A stretch of DNA of 64,000 nucleotides from Ustilago trichophora (GCA_900323505.1 OOIN01000001.1:2232001-2296000); one strand, 5' to 3'; shown: positions 9,357 to 19,371, counted from the stretch's first letter. The notes: generated by a model from the sequence alone, not told the origin. A program made the numbers and translations.

Positions 9357-11022
9357 CAGAAGCCGTGGTGCTCTATGAAAGAAAGGCGTGGATTTACGCC
9401 GATCGTGAAAAGTTCGTGAAAGAAGAAGCTGACTGAAGCAGGTTTCTTGTCGTGATATGCCGGCAGTATCGACGAGTAGAAGAAGATGTAGGATGAAGCG
9501 TGATTCACGTAAACGCAGGGATGAGTTCTGTAGCTATGACAGGTCTTTCTACTATGAAATTTGTCTAGATGAAGAAAGCTGAGTAAGGTTGGCAAAGAGG
9601 TCGAACCAGTCGAAGCCCGGAGGTCGTATTCGTAAAAGTACGGTGGTGAAGGGTAGAAGAATGCTCCGCTGAAAGTTGCTGAAGCCAAACGTAAGCAGAA
9701 GAAGTAGTGATTATCGTAAGAAAGAGTCCAAGGTATCCTGAATCCGGTCAGAATCAATCTTGGCGTCGTAAGAAAAGAATATGCTTCTCTGAGCAAGTAT
9801 CAAAGTCGTAAAGTCGTCAAAAAGGCAATCGTATCCAGCCGTGAAGGGAGAAAGGTAAAGAAAAAGGCTGGTAGTGGAAGCCCTCCAATGGAGAAAGGTG
9901 TAGGAAGATGAAGAGGTGAGAAGTAGAAGAGGAAGCCGATGAAGGTAGTATAAAGAAATGGAAGTCAAGGTGAAGGGGAGAGAAAGACGGGAGGTGCTGC
10001 GCACAGGCGGTCCAGGGAACACACACAAAGAAGGACGGAAGGGCTGCTCCGAACAATGCAACCTAACGTCCTCCACAGGTCTGCTTGCTCACTCGAGCCT
10101 CAGTCTAGATTCCGCATCTCTGTTGAAACCTACTCCGCGAGAAAAGTCACACGCACCTGCAACGTCGAGGAGCAAGCAAGCTTCGCTTGCCAATGGATAA
10201 GTTAAGCTTCACCCCTCGATCCTCAATCATCCAATCACAGTACGACATGGCAAGCGGGAAAGCATTTTTGCAGGCTAAGACCAAAGTGTTTGAGTGTTTC
10301 GGAAAGAAGGCACCGACCTCATCTGTCTCCCCTACAAGCCACATGTGAGGTAACATACAGTCGCCAAGGTTAGAAAGGGAGCAGCAAGCGTTGTGGCTCC
10401 GAAAGGTATGTGCATCACAGAGCGTCGCTTTACAGTGCACCGCGAGGTTGAAGCAGTCATACTGATGTGCGACGTCTCTACTGTGCTAAGGGGGAGGGGA
10501 TCGAAGCATAAAGTGTAGATTCTTGACTGAGCCAGGCAAGTGTAGGTGAGAGAGTGGTGTTGGTGCGGCTGCTGCAAGTAAATGGAGAAAGAGGCACGAC
10601 CCGTTATTCGACACATGTCAGAAACAGCCAAAACAGAAATTCCTCCTTCGTGCAGCTAAAATCTCACTCTCCGCTATGGATGGCCAACAATCGGTTGCGC
10701 TTTTTTTGGCACTACAGTCAACAGCTCGGCAATTGAAGGTCAAAAACATGTGGTTGATGGGAATGGCATTGTCACTTGGATACTTGTCCAACCGGTCCAA
10801 GCGGCTGGTACCGATGACGGAGGGGCTTTTGTGCGTTTGAGGAAAAAGCTCGTTGCATCCTATCGGAATCGGGCAGATGGGGACAAAATTGAGATCGGGT
10901 GATTTTGCATTTCCCATGCGAGAAGCAGGTGGAGGATTGACACACAAACACACCGTCTTCCTCGTGTGTCACTTTCTTCTTCTTCGCATCTACATTCTGA
11001 GTAATACCTACATCGAGACAGG

Positions 11023-12897
11023 ATGGCGGATGTATCAATACCACCGACAAAAAGGCAGCGTACAGCTCAAGATGATGCTCCACCACCGCCGCCGCCACCG
11101 CCGGAAGCCGATGTAGCCCCGCCGACAGACGACCTCCTTCCAGGACCACCTGGCTCCCCACCTCCCCCTCCACCACCGGTCGAACCTGCGCTAGATCACG
11201 CGCAGAATAGCGACATTGTTCCACCTCCTCCGTCCTCTCTCCCTCCTCCACCACCACCACCACCTGACGCAGAAGAAGACGAAGGCGACGTTCAAGACGC
11301 TGAATACTGGACGCGGCTCGCCCAATCCTCCTCATCCTCATCGTCTGCGCCAACTCTATCCGCAACCAACACCACATCAATCTCAACCAAGAAAGGAACA
11401 GGAGGAAAATCCGCACTGTATCTGGACACGATCAACCGCAACCTTCTGGATTTTGACTTTGAGAAGCTCTGCTCCATCTCTCTTTCGAACATCAACGTCT
11501 ACGCGTGTCTCGTTTGCGGACGGTACTTTCAAGGACGAGGTCGCAACTCGTACGCATATCTACACAGTATTGATGACTCTCATCACGTATTTATGAATCT
11601 CGCAACAGCTCAGACGTATATCTTACCGGACAACTACGCGGTACCCGAAGAGAACCAGGCAGCACTGCAGGATATCAAGTACCTGCTCAACCCGACGTTC
11701 ACTCGAGCCACCATTGGCAATCTAGATGGGGTGCCAGCGTACGACTTGAACGGCGAGCAGTACTATCCTGGATTTGTAGGGTTGAACAACGTCGGTAAGA
11801 ACGACTATGTCAATGCGGTGGTGCAGGCGTTGGTGCATGTTCCTGTGGTACGAGACTTCTTTCTAGAAGCAAAAGAGGCAGAGGGAGAAGGAAGCAAGAG
11901 CGAGTTGGTGAAGAGGTTCGGAGCGCTGGTGAGGAAGATGTGGAATCCGAAAGCTTTCAAGCCGCAAGTCTCTCCGCATGAGTTCTTACAGCAAGTAGCA
12001 CAGGTTTCGGGGAACAGGTTCAAGATCACGCATCAGTCGGATCCGGTAGAGTTTCTGGGGTGGCTGCTGAATCGGCTTCATGCGGATTTGTCTTCGTCCT
12101 CCCAGGGCGGGGTTAAGGGTGGCAAGAGGAAACGAGGAGCTGGGGGAGGGGAGAGTGTAATCAGTAGATGCTTTCAGGGTGTGGTTCAGGTCGAGTCTCA
12201 ACCGCTTGCCAGGGGGGAAGATCCGGAAGCATCAGCGAGTTCTGTCGCAGCACGGGCGGAAGTGATGCTGAACAATGGCACCAGCAACGCAGCATCTGGA
12301 GGCCAAGTCGATGACAAAGGACGGATACGATTCGACCCAAGTCTGTGCGTGGAAAAACGAGACTCTCCCTTCTTCCTCCTTGCCATGGATCTCCCAACAC
12401 CACCCCCCGTCCTCGGCGAAGAAGGCGAAAACCTAGTGCCGCAAGTAACCATCGGACAAGTGCTCTCGAAGTACGACGGACAATCTCTCCACGAGTCCAA
12501 CGGCAAACTCACTCGCTACACCTTGCGCCGTCTCCCACCGTTCCTCATTGTCCATTTTCGTCGATTCACCAAAAACAGCCTCGGTGAAGAGGAACGCAAC
12601 CCTACCTTGGTCAATTTCCCAATCAAGGGACTGGACGTATCAAAGCACGTCCCCCTCGTCCAACAGCAACAAAAGTTGAACGAGGTGTATGATCTAGTGG
12701 CCAACGTGGTTTACGATGCGGTACCGGGAACCGTCAGGCAGGGGGCCAGCTGGAAATGTCAGGTTCATACAAACGGGAAAGGCAAAGAGGGGGAGAAGTG
12801 GTTTGGGATTCAGGATCTGCTGGTGGAAGAAGTGAATCGACAGATGATCTTTTTGGGTGAGAGCTATCTGCAGATCTGGGCAAAACGCTCCTCGTAA
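11023..12897 (+). CDS. SAD1: U4/U6.U5 tri-snRNP protein Sad1/USP39 (pseudo-ubiquitin protease)
   Basis: 624 residues. The family is a spliceosomal factor needed for tri-snRNP integrity and acts in the nucleus. After a proline-rich N-terminus with polyproline runs (residues about 20-90) comes a UBP-type zinc finger around 160-200 (CLVCGRYFQGRG, HHVFMNL), then a USP fold. The catalytic cysteine box of true ubiquitin proteases is replaced: GLNNVGKNDYVN has Asp261 where Cys would be. This is the known hallmark of the Sad1/USP39 family, so the protein should bind but not cleave. The C-terminal motif FLGESYLQIW also fits. An insert of low-complexity sequence near residues 360-440 (GGKRKRGAGGG and following) is longer than in yeast. 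No intron is needed. Confidence 0.93.
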   Translation: MADVSIPPTKRQRTAQDDAPPPPPPPPEADVAPPTDDLLPGPPGSPPPPPPPVEPALDHAQNSDIVPPPPSSLPPPPPPPPDAEEDEGDVQDAEYWTRLAQSSSSSSSAPTLSATNTTSISTKKGTGGKSALYLDTINRNLLDFDFEKLCSISLSNINVYACLVCGRYFQGRGRNSYAYLHSIDDSHHVFMNLATAQTYILPDNYAVPEENQAALQDIKYLLNPTFTRATIGNLDGVPAYDLNGEQYYPGFVGLNNVGKNDYVNAVVQALVHVPVVRDFFLEAKEAEGEGSKSELVKRFGALVRKMWNPKAFKPQVSPHEFLQQVAQVSGNRFKITHQSDPVEFLGWLLNRLHADLSSSSQGGVKGGKRKRGAGGGESVISRCFQGVVQVESQPLARGEDPEASASSVAARAEVMLNNGTSNAASGGQVDDKGRIRFDPSLCVEKRDSPFFLLAMDLPTPPPVLGEEGENLVPQVTIGQVLSKYDGQSLHESNGKLTRYTLRRLPPFLIVHFRRFTKNSLGEEERNPTLVNFPIKGLDVSKHVPLVQQQQKLNEVYDLVANVVYDAVPGTVRQGASWKCQVHTNGKGKEGEKWFGIQDLLVEEVNRQMIFLGESYLQIWAKRSS

Positions 12898-13179
12898 CAC
12901 TTGCAACTCAGACGAGTGCAAATTTCTCTTCTCACAATCTTTCACAAGACACAAGCTTGAACAGACAAACGACCGGGATTGAGAAATGAACGTGATGGTG
13001 ACATTGACTTGAGTTGAGTTTGAAATGTGCGATATAATGACAAGATGAGACTGTTGAAGTGAGATGGATATACCGGGACTTGAAAGCATTGGTGACGGGG
13101 ACAATATGTGTGTTTGTGATGTGTTGGAATCACTGAAGGAAAATTAATGAGAAAGGAATCATGACCAAGCGCGAAGAAG

Positions 13180-14614
13180 CTAAAGCTCGATGGCGACGAG
13201 CACGAGCCCGTTCCTAAGCTGCAGGCCCGAACTGGGATCAGTGTCGGGCAACTTGTTCTGCCCACCGCTCAGCTGCTCTGTCTCTTTGGCAGCGGCGACG
13301 AGCGCGCCACCGACGTAGCAAAGGCCGTGAAGGACAGATGCGAAGTCACGCATAGCCTTGTCGAGACAGACCATGACGGAGTCGCATCCGAGCTTTTCAC
13401 TGGCCGCATCGAGCACTGCAAGCACCTGCTCCCTCAGCAAAGAAGCATCGACGACGGATGGCATGCTAACGTAGAGCGTGCGCTGCGTGTCGGCCGAGCT
13501 GTCGGTGCTGTAGGTCGAAGAGTATGAGCTCGAGGCATGGGCTGAAGCGACGGTGCCAGACTTGATGACGGCACCGCTCCAACCAGGGCTGACAAGCTCA
13601 ACGCCAGCGTCCTCGACTGCAACAGTGTGGGGCACATTGGCAAAGATGCGGTGCAGGAAGGCGTGGGCTGACTTCTGAGCGTGATGGCGAACGTCGTTGT
13701 CGGGACTGATCTCGGGAGTGGCAGGCATGAGGTGAGAGATGCTTGCTTCGCCTGCCTCATGGGAGCGATGGTAATGCTGCAACTTGGCCTGAGCTGGATC
13801 CGCGTGGAGCAGAAGCGATTGGGCAGCTTGGGTGAGCTGATCGAGGGTGGCCTGCGAGGAATCATCCGAGAAGTCGGTATCGGCATTGCTTTCGAGCTCG
13901 CTATCACAAGGTGTCTGACCCGTGTAGAGGGCGTCGACCGGGACCTCTTGGTTGTGCATATTGGCATGTACATTGCGGGTCCTGCTAAGCGGCTCAGATT
14001 GCCTAGGAGGCGACACACGCTGCGGCTCGATGAACGAAGGCAGGCGTACGGGACGAAGGCCGGGCGATTGCGGTGGGGTATCGGGGGGAGAATCGGGGAG
14101 CTGTGCGGGGTTGGCATATCGGGCGTTGGACATATCATTAGCATGGGCAGCGCGGAAGATGGGTACCGCTACAGCCGGAGCTGGAAGACCACTGCTGTAG
14201 GGCCTGTCCCATCCCAGAGGATGATTCGAAGAGGAAGAAGACTGGTAGGTATACTGCTGCCGAGCATGCTGATTATTAGGTGGATGTGGCAACGTAGATG
14301 ATGCGGTGGTTGCGGTGGCGGTGGATGAAGTAGATGCTTGCTGCGAAGCGACCCCTCTCACAGGTGCACTTCGACCTGGATGTTGCAAGGAAGTGTTGGA
14401 TCCAGGCATTTCTGCTTTAAGGACGTCAGGACCACCACTTGACCACGGTGGCCAACGTGGTGGACTGCTGCTGGCTTCGAGGCGAGCCAGCAGCAGAAGC
14501 AGCATTGTTGGAGTTGTGGTTGTTGCGCAGATAAGGAACCCCATCGGTGCCAGCTCCAGCGCTAAAGGAGCTGACGGGGGATAGACTGGGTTGATTGAGA
14601 TTATTGGTAGTCAT
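13180..14614 (-). CDS. OAZ: Ornithine decarboxylase antizyme, expressed by +1 ribosomal frameshift
   Basis: Two overlapping frames form one gene. Frame 0 runs from ATG 14614 for 62 codons and ends ...AAG TGG TGG TCC TGA, with the stop at 14428-14426. Reading TCC then skipping one base (T at 14428) continues from GAC at 14427 in the +1 frame for 415 codons to 13180, giving 477 residues. UCC-UGA is the classical antizyme shift site, used when polyamines are high. The last 100 residues carry the antizyme domain: LYVSMP, then an EQVLAVLDAASEKL helix, VMVCLDKAMRD and a GLVLVAIEL end that aligns by eye with animal antizymes. Antizyme binds ornithine decarboxylase, sends it to the proteasome without ubiquitin and blocks polyamine uptake. 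The middle is a long disordered Ser/Pro/Gln region. Neither frame alone gives a sensible gene: the long frame has no good ATG before the shift point. Confidence 0.88.
14375..14406 (-). promoter_or_regulatory. Inverted repeat downstream of antizyme shift site
   Basis: CCTGGAT at 14375-14381 and ATCCAGG at 14400-14406 are perfect 7-base complements with an 18-base loop. It begins 19 bases after the UGA, farther than the pseudoknot of animal antizyme mRNA, so a role in frameshift stimulation is only a possibility. Confidence 0.35.
14426..14431 (-). promoter_or_regulatory. Programmed +1 frameshift site UCC-UGA
   Basis: The last sense codon and stop of the antizyme first frame. The bases before it (TGG TGG TCC TGA C) resemble the animal site TGG TGC TCC TGA T. 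The start and stop of the two frames fit a shift of exactly one base here. Confidence 0.88.
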
Positions 14615-15423
14615 TGTTATGATGCGTAGGCGAACAGCTTGGCTATGTGGTGGTGGGAAGATCACAGAGTTTGTCGAAGGCTTATAGCAACCTAGAGTGG
14701 AAGCAGCGGATTGTATAGCAGGAGAGTGAAGTTGAGATGATGGAGGATGGAAAGAGGAAAGCGCAAAGAATGAGCCGAGAGTATAGAGCGTGTGGGATTG
14801 GATGTGAAATTGAACTGCGCGCGGCTACTTGGCTGGGGAAGCAGCTTTGATTTCACCAACAGAGACCCTTTTCCGCGCTTTTGCCCTTTTGCTTGCCTTT
14901 TGCTGCTGTAGCTGTGCCGGACGTGAGAGTGAGCCAACAAATGCGCTAAAAATGTGAGTGATTTTGTGCAGGGAAAACAAAATGAGTTAAATCCGCCTGC
15001 GATAACGTGTCGGCTTAGACTCGATTTGGGCCGTTTTGCCAAGCCAAGTCTAAAGGAAAAGCGCAAAAAAAAAAAGAAACGCGCCAAACATCCTCAACGC
15101 AGAGAGACTGCTTTGAAGCCGCAATCCACCTTTGGTTTCAGGTTTGACAGACCAGCTGACCATCCATCTACGCGCATATCCCTCGCTCTTAACGAGGATG
15201 CTAAACGAATGGCGTCATTCAGGGTCAAGCTTTCAATCGGACGACAAATCGGCTTTCAGGGTTCAGATCGGGCAACAGAGAAAGATCGGCTGATTTTACA
15301 ATTGTCAGGGTCCACCTTTCCTCCACCATCTAGGGACTTCATTTGCTGCGCCACTTTCCTCCAAACCCACCTTTCATCCATGCGTTCATCTCCTCCTCCT
15401 CCTCTCCCTAAGGCTGATCGGTA
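14615..15423. other. Divergent promoter region, antizyme / ESS2
   Basis: No coding gene is supported. From 14615 to 15088 there is no ATG on the minus strand, consistent with a clean antizyme leader. The plus strand leader of ESS2 carries a 14-codon uORF listed separately. Confidence 0.5.
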
Positions 15424-15424
15424 A
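15380..15424 (+). promoter_or_regulatory. uORF overlapping the ESS2 start (TAATG)
   Basis: ATG 15380 opens 14 codons (rich in Ser/Pro) and stops at TAA 15422-15424. The last A of that stop is the first base of the ESS2 ATG, giving TAATG. Such an overlap can allow termination-reinitiation. Whether 15380 is within the mRNA is inferred. Confidence 0.5.
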
Positions 15425-17172
15425 TGCCATTGCGCAAGGAGCCGCCGACCCCTCGCTCAGCCGCAGCCAATGCTCGTCTTCATCCCACCCACAATGCGGT
15501 CGCGTCAACATCTTCAGGGATGGGCCCCTTGATTCCCTTCAAGCTGGGCCAGTCTTCGCTTCGCAAACAAGCCATTCTCACCGAAGACGAGTACACTTCG
15601 GCCTTGTCATCCATCATCAAGCGCGACTTCTTCCCGAATCTCGATCGGATCACCGCGGAAAACGAGTACTTGGCGGCAGTCGAGAGCGACGATCCACGGC
15701 AGGTGAGGGTTGCCCTCGACAAGTTGCTGCGGCTGGATGGTAACCCAGCGACACGGGCTAGGAAGCAGAGGCGCAAGGACGTTCCTGGGCAAACATCAAA
15801 GAGCGCAAATGGCAAAGGCGAATGGGACGACACGCCAATAGCATCTGGGTCTGGATCAAGGGTCTTCAACCCAACATTCACTCCCGCTGCCTCCACCCCT
15901 GGCATCAATGTAAACGGCGAAGAAGGGAAGGAAGAAGAAGTTGAGCTGGCATCAGGCATCACTCCCGACACAGATCTATCTCTGACGGCATTTCAATCGC
16001 GCTATACCTCGGAAGACAACGCCAGCTTCTCCCAGCTCCTCGACCGCGACAATCAGCAGCGTAAACGCAAACACGCCCACGTCTTTGCACGCGAGCAGGC
16101 CTCCGAACAACGCCGCAAGCAAATCACCCATGCTGAACAGGCAGATGCAGAAAAAGGAAAGCAGCTTGCGATCGAGGCCAACCCGTATCATCCACAGCTG
16201 TTGGAGCAGGCGAAACCAACTCTTCTCATCAGAGATGGCTGTCATGCCGCAGAAGATACTGGCAAGGACCGGGGTAAGCAGAAGGAAAAAGAGCAAAACG
16301 ATCCACTGGACGACCTGATCCTCGTCCCCGAGCCACGCAAGGACGATCGACCACCGCCAACAGGTCTCAACCGGTGGAAGTATACCGCCCGTAACGCTCT
16401 CATGTATGGTCCTGATGCCAACGAATCCTATCTCCACGCTCGTCCCACCCCAGTCTCCACCGACACCTCTACAGGCGAGGATACCCGCGCTCAACCATCA
16501 ACGAACTTCTCCGCCCTCCGCCTGCCAGAGTATACCGACTCTGCCAGCATCGAAAAGGAAGGCAGTGAGGCAGGCGGTTGGTCACCGACGAGCTCGCGCA
16601 TCGATGCGGCTATCCAACGCGGCCGGAAAGGATCTATCGCTTCCTCTTCAGGCGGCGAGACGCCAAAGGTGAACGGATACGGATTTGTCACGCCTCACTC
16701 GACGCCACAGCACCACCAGCCCACTGCAGTCGCGCGGGAAGAAATGCACTTGCGCATATACAACGCGATCAAAGCCAACCGCGCATCTCCCGTCAACTCG
16801 GCAGACCGTGTCGGACGACGACACTTTGAACTGCCCGAGTGGGATAGACGAGAAAAAGCGGCACAACGGCTTCTCTCCGCCGCCTCGCCAACCCCCGCTT
16901 CGGGTGGTACGACACCTTACGGAGTGAAGAAGTATACCGGATTGACGACACTCAGGACAAGAAGGTTTGCAAGCCCTAGCAGCAGGAAAAAGGATGTGGG
17001 GGAGTTGACGCCCGCAGCTAGGGCGTTGCTCGAGAGGTCGAGTAGGGGGAGTTTTACGCCGGGTGTTGCAAGTGCGGTAATCCAACGCGGTGGATCCAGC
17101 AAGGAGGGTGGAGGGGTTGGAGGGAGGGGTTGGACTCCTACTCCTCAGCATGGGCAACGGCGGCTTCCTTAG
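15424..17172 (+). CDS. ESS2: ESS2/DGCR14 (Es2) family splicing-associated nuclear protein
   Basis: 582 residues, no intron. The family (human ESS2/DGCR14, fission yeast Bis1) is found with late spliceosomes in the nucleus. Diagnostic stretches are the N-terminal block LTEDEYTSAL...KRDFFPNLDRI near residues 50-75, the motif YTSEDNASFSQLLDRD near 195, and LNRWKYTARNALMYGP near 315, all in the family's usual order. A Lys/Glu-rich helical part lies between them. The C-terminal half has Ser/Thr-Pro rich segments and short basic patches with TP sites (TPTPQHGQRR at the end). The next in-frame Met is residue 33, so the start at 15424 is likely but the uORF stop overlaps it. Confidence 0.9.
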   Translation: MPLRKEPPTPRSAAANARLHPTHNAVASTSSGMGPLIPFKLGQSSLRKQAILTEDEYTSALSSIIKRDFFPNLDRITAENEYLAAVESDDPRQVRVALDKLLRLDGNPATRARKQRRKDVPGQTSKSANGKGEWDDTPIASGSGSRVFNPTFTPAASTPGINVNGEEGKEEEVELASGITPDTDLSLTAFQSRYTSEDNASFSQLLDRDNQQRKRKHAHVFAREQASEQRRKQITHAEQADAEKGKQLAIEANPYHPQLLEQAKPTLLIRDGCHAAEDTGKDRGKQKEKEQNDPLDDLILVPEPRKDDRPPPTGLNRWKYTARNALMYGPDANESYLHARPTPVSTDTSTGEDTRAQPSTNFSALRLPEYTDSASIEKEGSEAGGWSPTSSRIDAAIQRGRKGSIASSSGGETPKVNGYGFVTPHSTPQHHQPTAVAREEMHLRIYNAIKANRASPVNSADRVGRRHFELPEWDRREKAAQRLLSAASPTPASGGTTPYGVKKYTGLTTLRTRRFASPSSRKKDVGELTPAARALLERSSRGSFTPGVASAVIQRGGSSKEGGGVGGRGWTPTPQHGQRRLP

Positions 17173-17334
17173 CATGTCCAGAGTTCATCAACGCCATATT
17201 TTCGATACCTCCAGAGCGCAAAAAATCTCAATCTCATACGCACGCACGCACGCACCATATGTATACTATACAAAGCCTTGGATTCTAGCTTTTTTATTCT
17301 TACAAAATTTCAATCAGATGGAGCAAAGGAGAAA

Positions 17335-18405
17335 TTAAGCCTCGTTAGGTCGAATCACAACCTTGACACCACTGACGCCTTCCTTGTTTGCCTTGAGGGC
17401 GTCTTCCAATTTGTCGAGACCTCCGTGTACGACGTGGGGTCTGTTGAGTACGATCTTGCCCTGGGCGATGTAACCGTCTTCGCCGCCTACGTGGGCAGCT
17501 AGAGGTTCGCTGACGTATCTGTAATCGGGGTTGCTACCCATACCGAGGATGTTTACGATTTTGACCTCTGCTTTTCCTTCAGCCGAGGCTTGGGCGACGG
17601 CCTTTTCGTCGGGGGGCATGACGGTGATGACTTTTCCGCCTTTGAGGTTTTGCAAGATTTCGACGGCGAGGAGTTGGGTGCTGGGGGAGGAGATCGAGTC
17701 GTAAATGAACTCTACGGCGTTGTTGGTTGGGATGATCTTGGTGAATTCTTCAGCCGAAGTGGCCTTGGAACGGTCGAGCACCTCGGTAGCACCCAGAGTC
17801 TTCAAGTAGTCAAAGTGGGAAGGGGAAGAAGATGTGACAATGTGTTCGAATCCGGACAGCTTTGCAAACTGAATTGCGTACTGTCCCACCGAACTGCTTC
17901 CACCCAAGATAAGCGCCGTCTTGCCCTTGCCCACTTTGTCGCCGTCCTTATCCCAAGGTGCGGCCATACCAATGCCCGACTTGTGATAGAATCCAGTGGC
18001 AACCGCCATTCCAGCAACCCAGAATGTAGCCGCCTGTTCGTCGCTCACCTTCTTGGGTGTCTTGGCACAGAGGGCGGCGGGGATCTTGACGTACTGCTGG
18101 AAAGTGGAAGAGTCGTACTGGCCAATGATTCCTTGGAAGAAGACTCGATCGCCGACGGCGTGGCTGGTTACGGAGCTGCCGACAGAGACGATCTCTCCAG
18201 AGGCATCGGAACCGAGGACGGCAGGGTAGGTGGAGAGGAAGATGCGGTAGTCGCGGATCTTCCAGTCGACAGGGTTGATGGCGGTGGCGATGACTTTGAT
18301 GGCGACTTCGTCGGCAGCGAGGGGGGAGAGCGATCGATCGACGACGGTGTGTTGGGCGCCGGCCTCGGGGACTACGGCGGCTTTGTGGGATGTGGGGATC
18401 GACAT
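17335..18405 (-). CDS. Medium-chain dehydrogenase/reductase (enoyl-reductase-like, quinone oxidoreductase superfamily)
   Basis: 356 residues. The N-terminal GroES-like domain has NPVDWKIRDY and YPAVLGSDASGEIVSVG, and the NAD(P)-binding Rossmann domain has ILGGSSSVGQYAIQFAKLSG near residues 166-185. The Cys/His zinc ligands of classical alcohol dehydrogenases are not evident, so it fits the zinc-independent group related to trans-acting enoyl reductases and CipB/ToxD-like oxidoreductases. It probably uses NADPH in the cytosol; the substrate cannot be inferred. No biosynthetic genes flank it, arguing against a secondary metabolite cluster. ATG 18405 is the first in frame, 86 bases downstream of a TATA-like box. 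Confidence 0.85.
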   Translation of the reverse strand: MSIPTSHKAAVVPEAGAQHTVVDRSLSPLAADEVAIKVIATAINPVDWKIRDYRIFLSTYPAVLGSDASGEIVSVGSSVTSHAVGDRVFFQGIIGQYDSSTFQQYVKIPAALCAKTPKKVSDEQAATFWVAGMAVATGFYHKSGIGMAAPWDKDGDKVGKGKTALILGGSSSVGQYAIQFAKLSGFEHIVTSSSPSHFDYLKTLGATEVLDRSKATSAEEFTKIIPTNNAVEFIYDSISSPSTQLLAVEILQNLKGGKVITVMPPDEKAVAQASAEGKAEVKIVNILGMGSNPDYRYVSEPLAAHVGGEDGYIAQGKIVLNRPHVVHGGLDKLEDALKANKEGVSGVKVVIRPNEA

Positions 18406-18490
18406 GGTGATGTGTGGTTTTGTGAGTGTTGAAGGTACGATGTGAGTTGATGGTTATGGGCAGGGGGACGAGGAAGGAAACCGAGGCGGC

Positions 18491-18497
18491 TTATATA
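18491..18497 (-). promoter_or_regulatory. TATA box of the MDR gene
   Basis: TATATAA on the minus strand, 86 bases upstream of the MDR oxidoreductase ATG, inside the only AT-rich patch of that promoter. Confidence 0.5.
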
Positions 18498-19328
18498 CCA
18501 TCACAAACAAAGCAGCCCCGCCCAAAGACAAGTGAACACCATGGAACGACACCGTCCTTGGGTACAAAGGTGTGTGTATAACCTTGCGTTGCGTGTGTTC
18601 CGAGTGTGGAGGGATCGGCAGCACTTTTTTCTCTCTCTCTTGCAACCGGCAATACTTCAGCCAAAGCGAGCAAGTTCGCGACTCTCGGCGTGTTTTCTGC
18701 TGATTTTGGAATTTCGCACGAGGTCGTCAACATTCCAAAGTTGGCTGGAACTGACGGGTGGCGTGCTGTTTGCTGGATTTCCGTTCAATTTTTGATTTTT
18801 CCTCTTTGCGTCATTTGTCCCACCATACCCAAACCTCCCCCCTCTAGTCACTGCTCCATCTCCAAAGGCCAAAAGCGACTGCTTCGGACTGGCAATCCTC
18901 ATTCTGACACACGGCTTCGAGTGCAACTTACATATGAGTCTGGATAGCAGAAAACAAACGAACATCAAGCAAAAGGTGCTATGCTGTCGAAATAAGCGTG
19001 GCTCTCCGGCTGATGTTTCCATGGCCCGTGTGCACTCTCCACCTAAATTTTCCCGTGTCCCGAGGTCCGTAAAGTCAAAGATGAGCGTTTTTGTTTGGCT
19101 TTGAAATTCTGCTCGGACTTAACTATTAGGCGGAACAGCAGTGTCGCCTGTGTTAGCAGACACCGGGTATTCGGTCGACGTTCGACCCATCTCGACTGCA
19201 AATTTTGACATCTACTGTACAAGCCAAAGTGTCACAAGGCATGACACCCCTGTGAAACGACTGCAACTCTACTACAGTACATCCTTGATTGCAGCTGCGG
19301 TCGACAATCATCCTTGCGACCAGCCACA

Positions 19329-19371
19329 TGTCACACCGCCTGTCACACCGCCTGTCACACCGCCTGTCACC
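19329..19371. repeat. 12-bp tandem repeat, 3.6 copies
   Basis: TGTCACACCGCC occurs three times in perfect tandem (19329-19364), followed by a partial fourth copy. Non-coding. The unit contains TGTCA, a core bound by some homeodomain factors. Confidence 0.85.

Larger units (their letters stand above)
9124..11022. other. Shared divergent upstream region of MFS-like gene and SAD1
   Basis: No gene is supported. The part from about 9124 to 10070 is purine-rich on the plus strand, that is CT-rich on the minus strand, and looks like a long leader and promoter of the MFS-like gene. It carries seven CGTAA motifs between about 9309 and 9810. The right half, toward SAD1, has no strong feature. Open frames in the left half encode only low-complexity Ser/Phe/Tyr/Leu peptides and are rejected. 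Confidence 0.55.

Noticed and set aside
9356..10076. Open frames of 120-146 codons upstream of the MFS-like gene
   Set aside because: Low-complexity Ser/Phe/Tyr/Leu translation of CT-rich leader sequence; the 146-codon frame does not begin with ATG.
14426..14665. 79-codon frame as an independent small gene
   Set aside because: It starts from a GTG in the long form; from ATG 14614 it is the first frame of the antizyme ending at the shift site.
19329..19371. CRISPR-like array
   Set aside because: Units are directly adjacent without spacers and the genome is eukaryotic.
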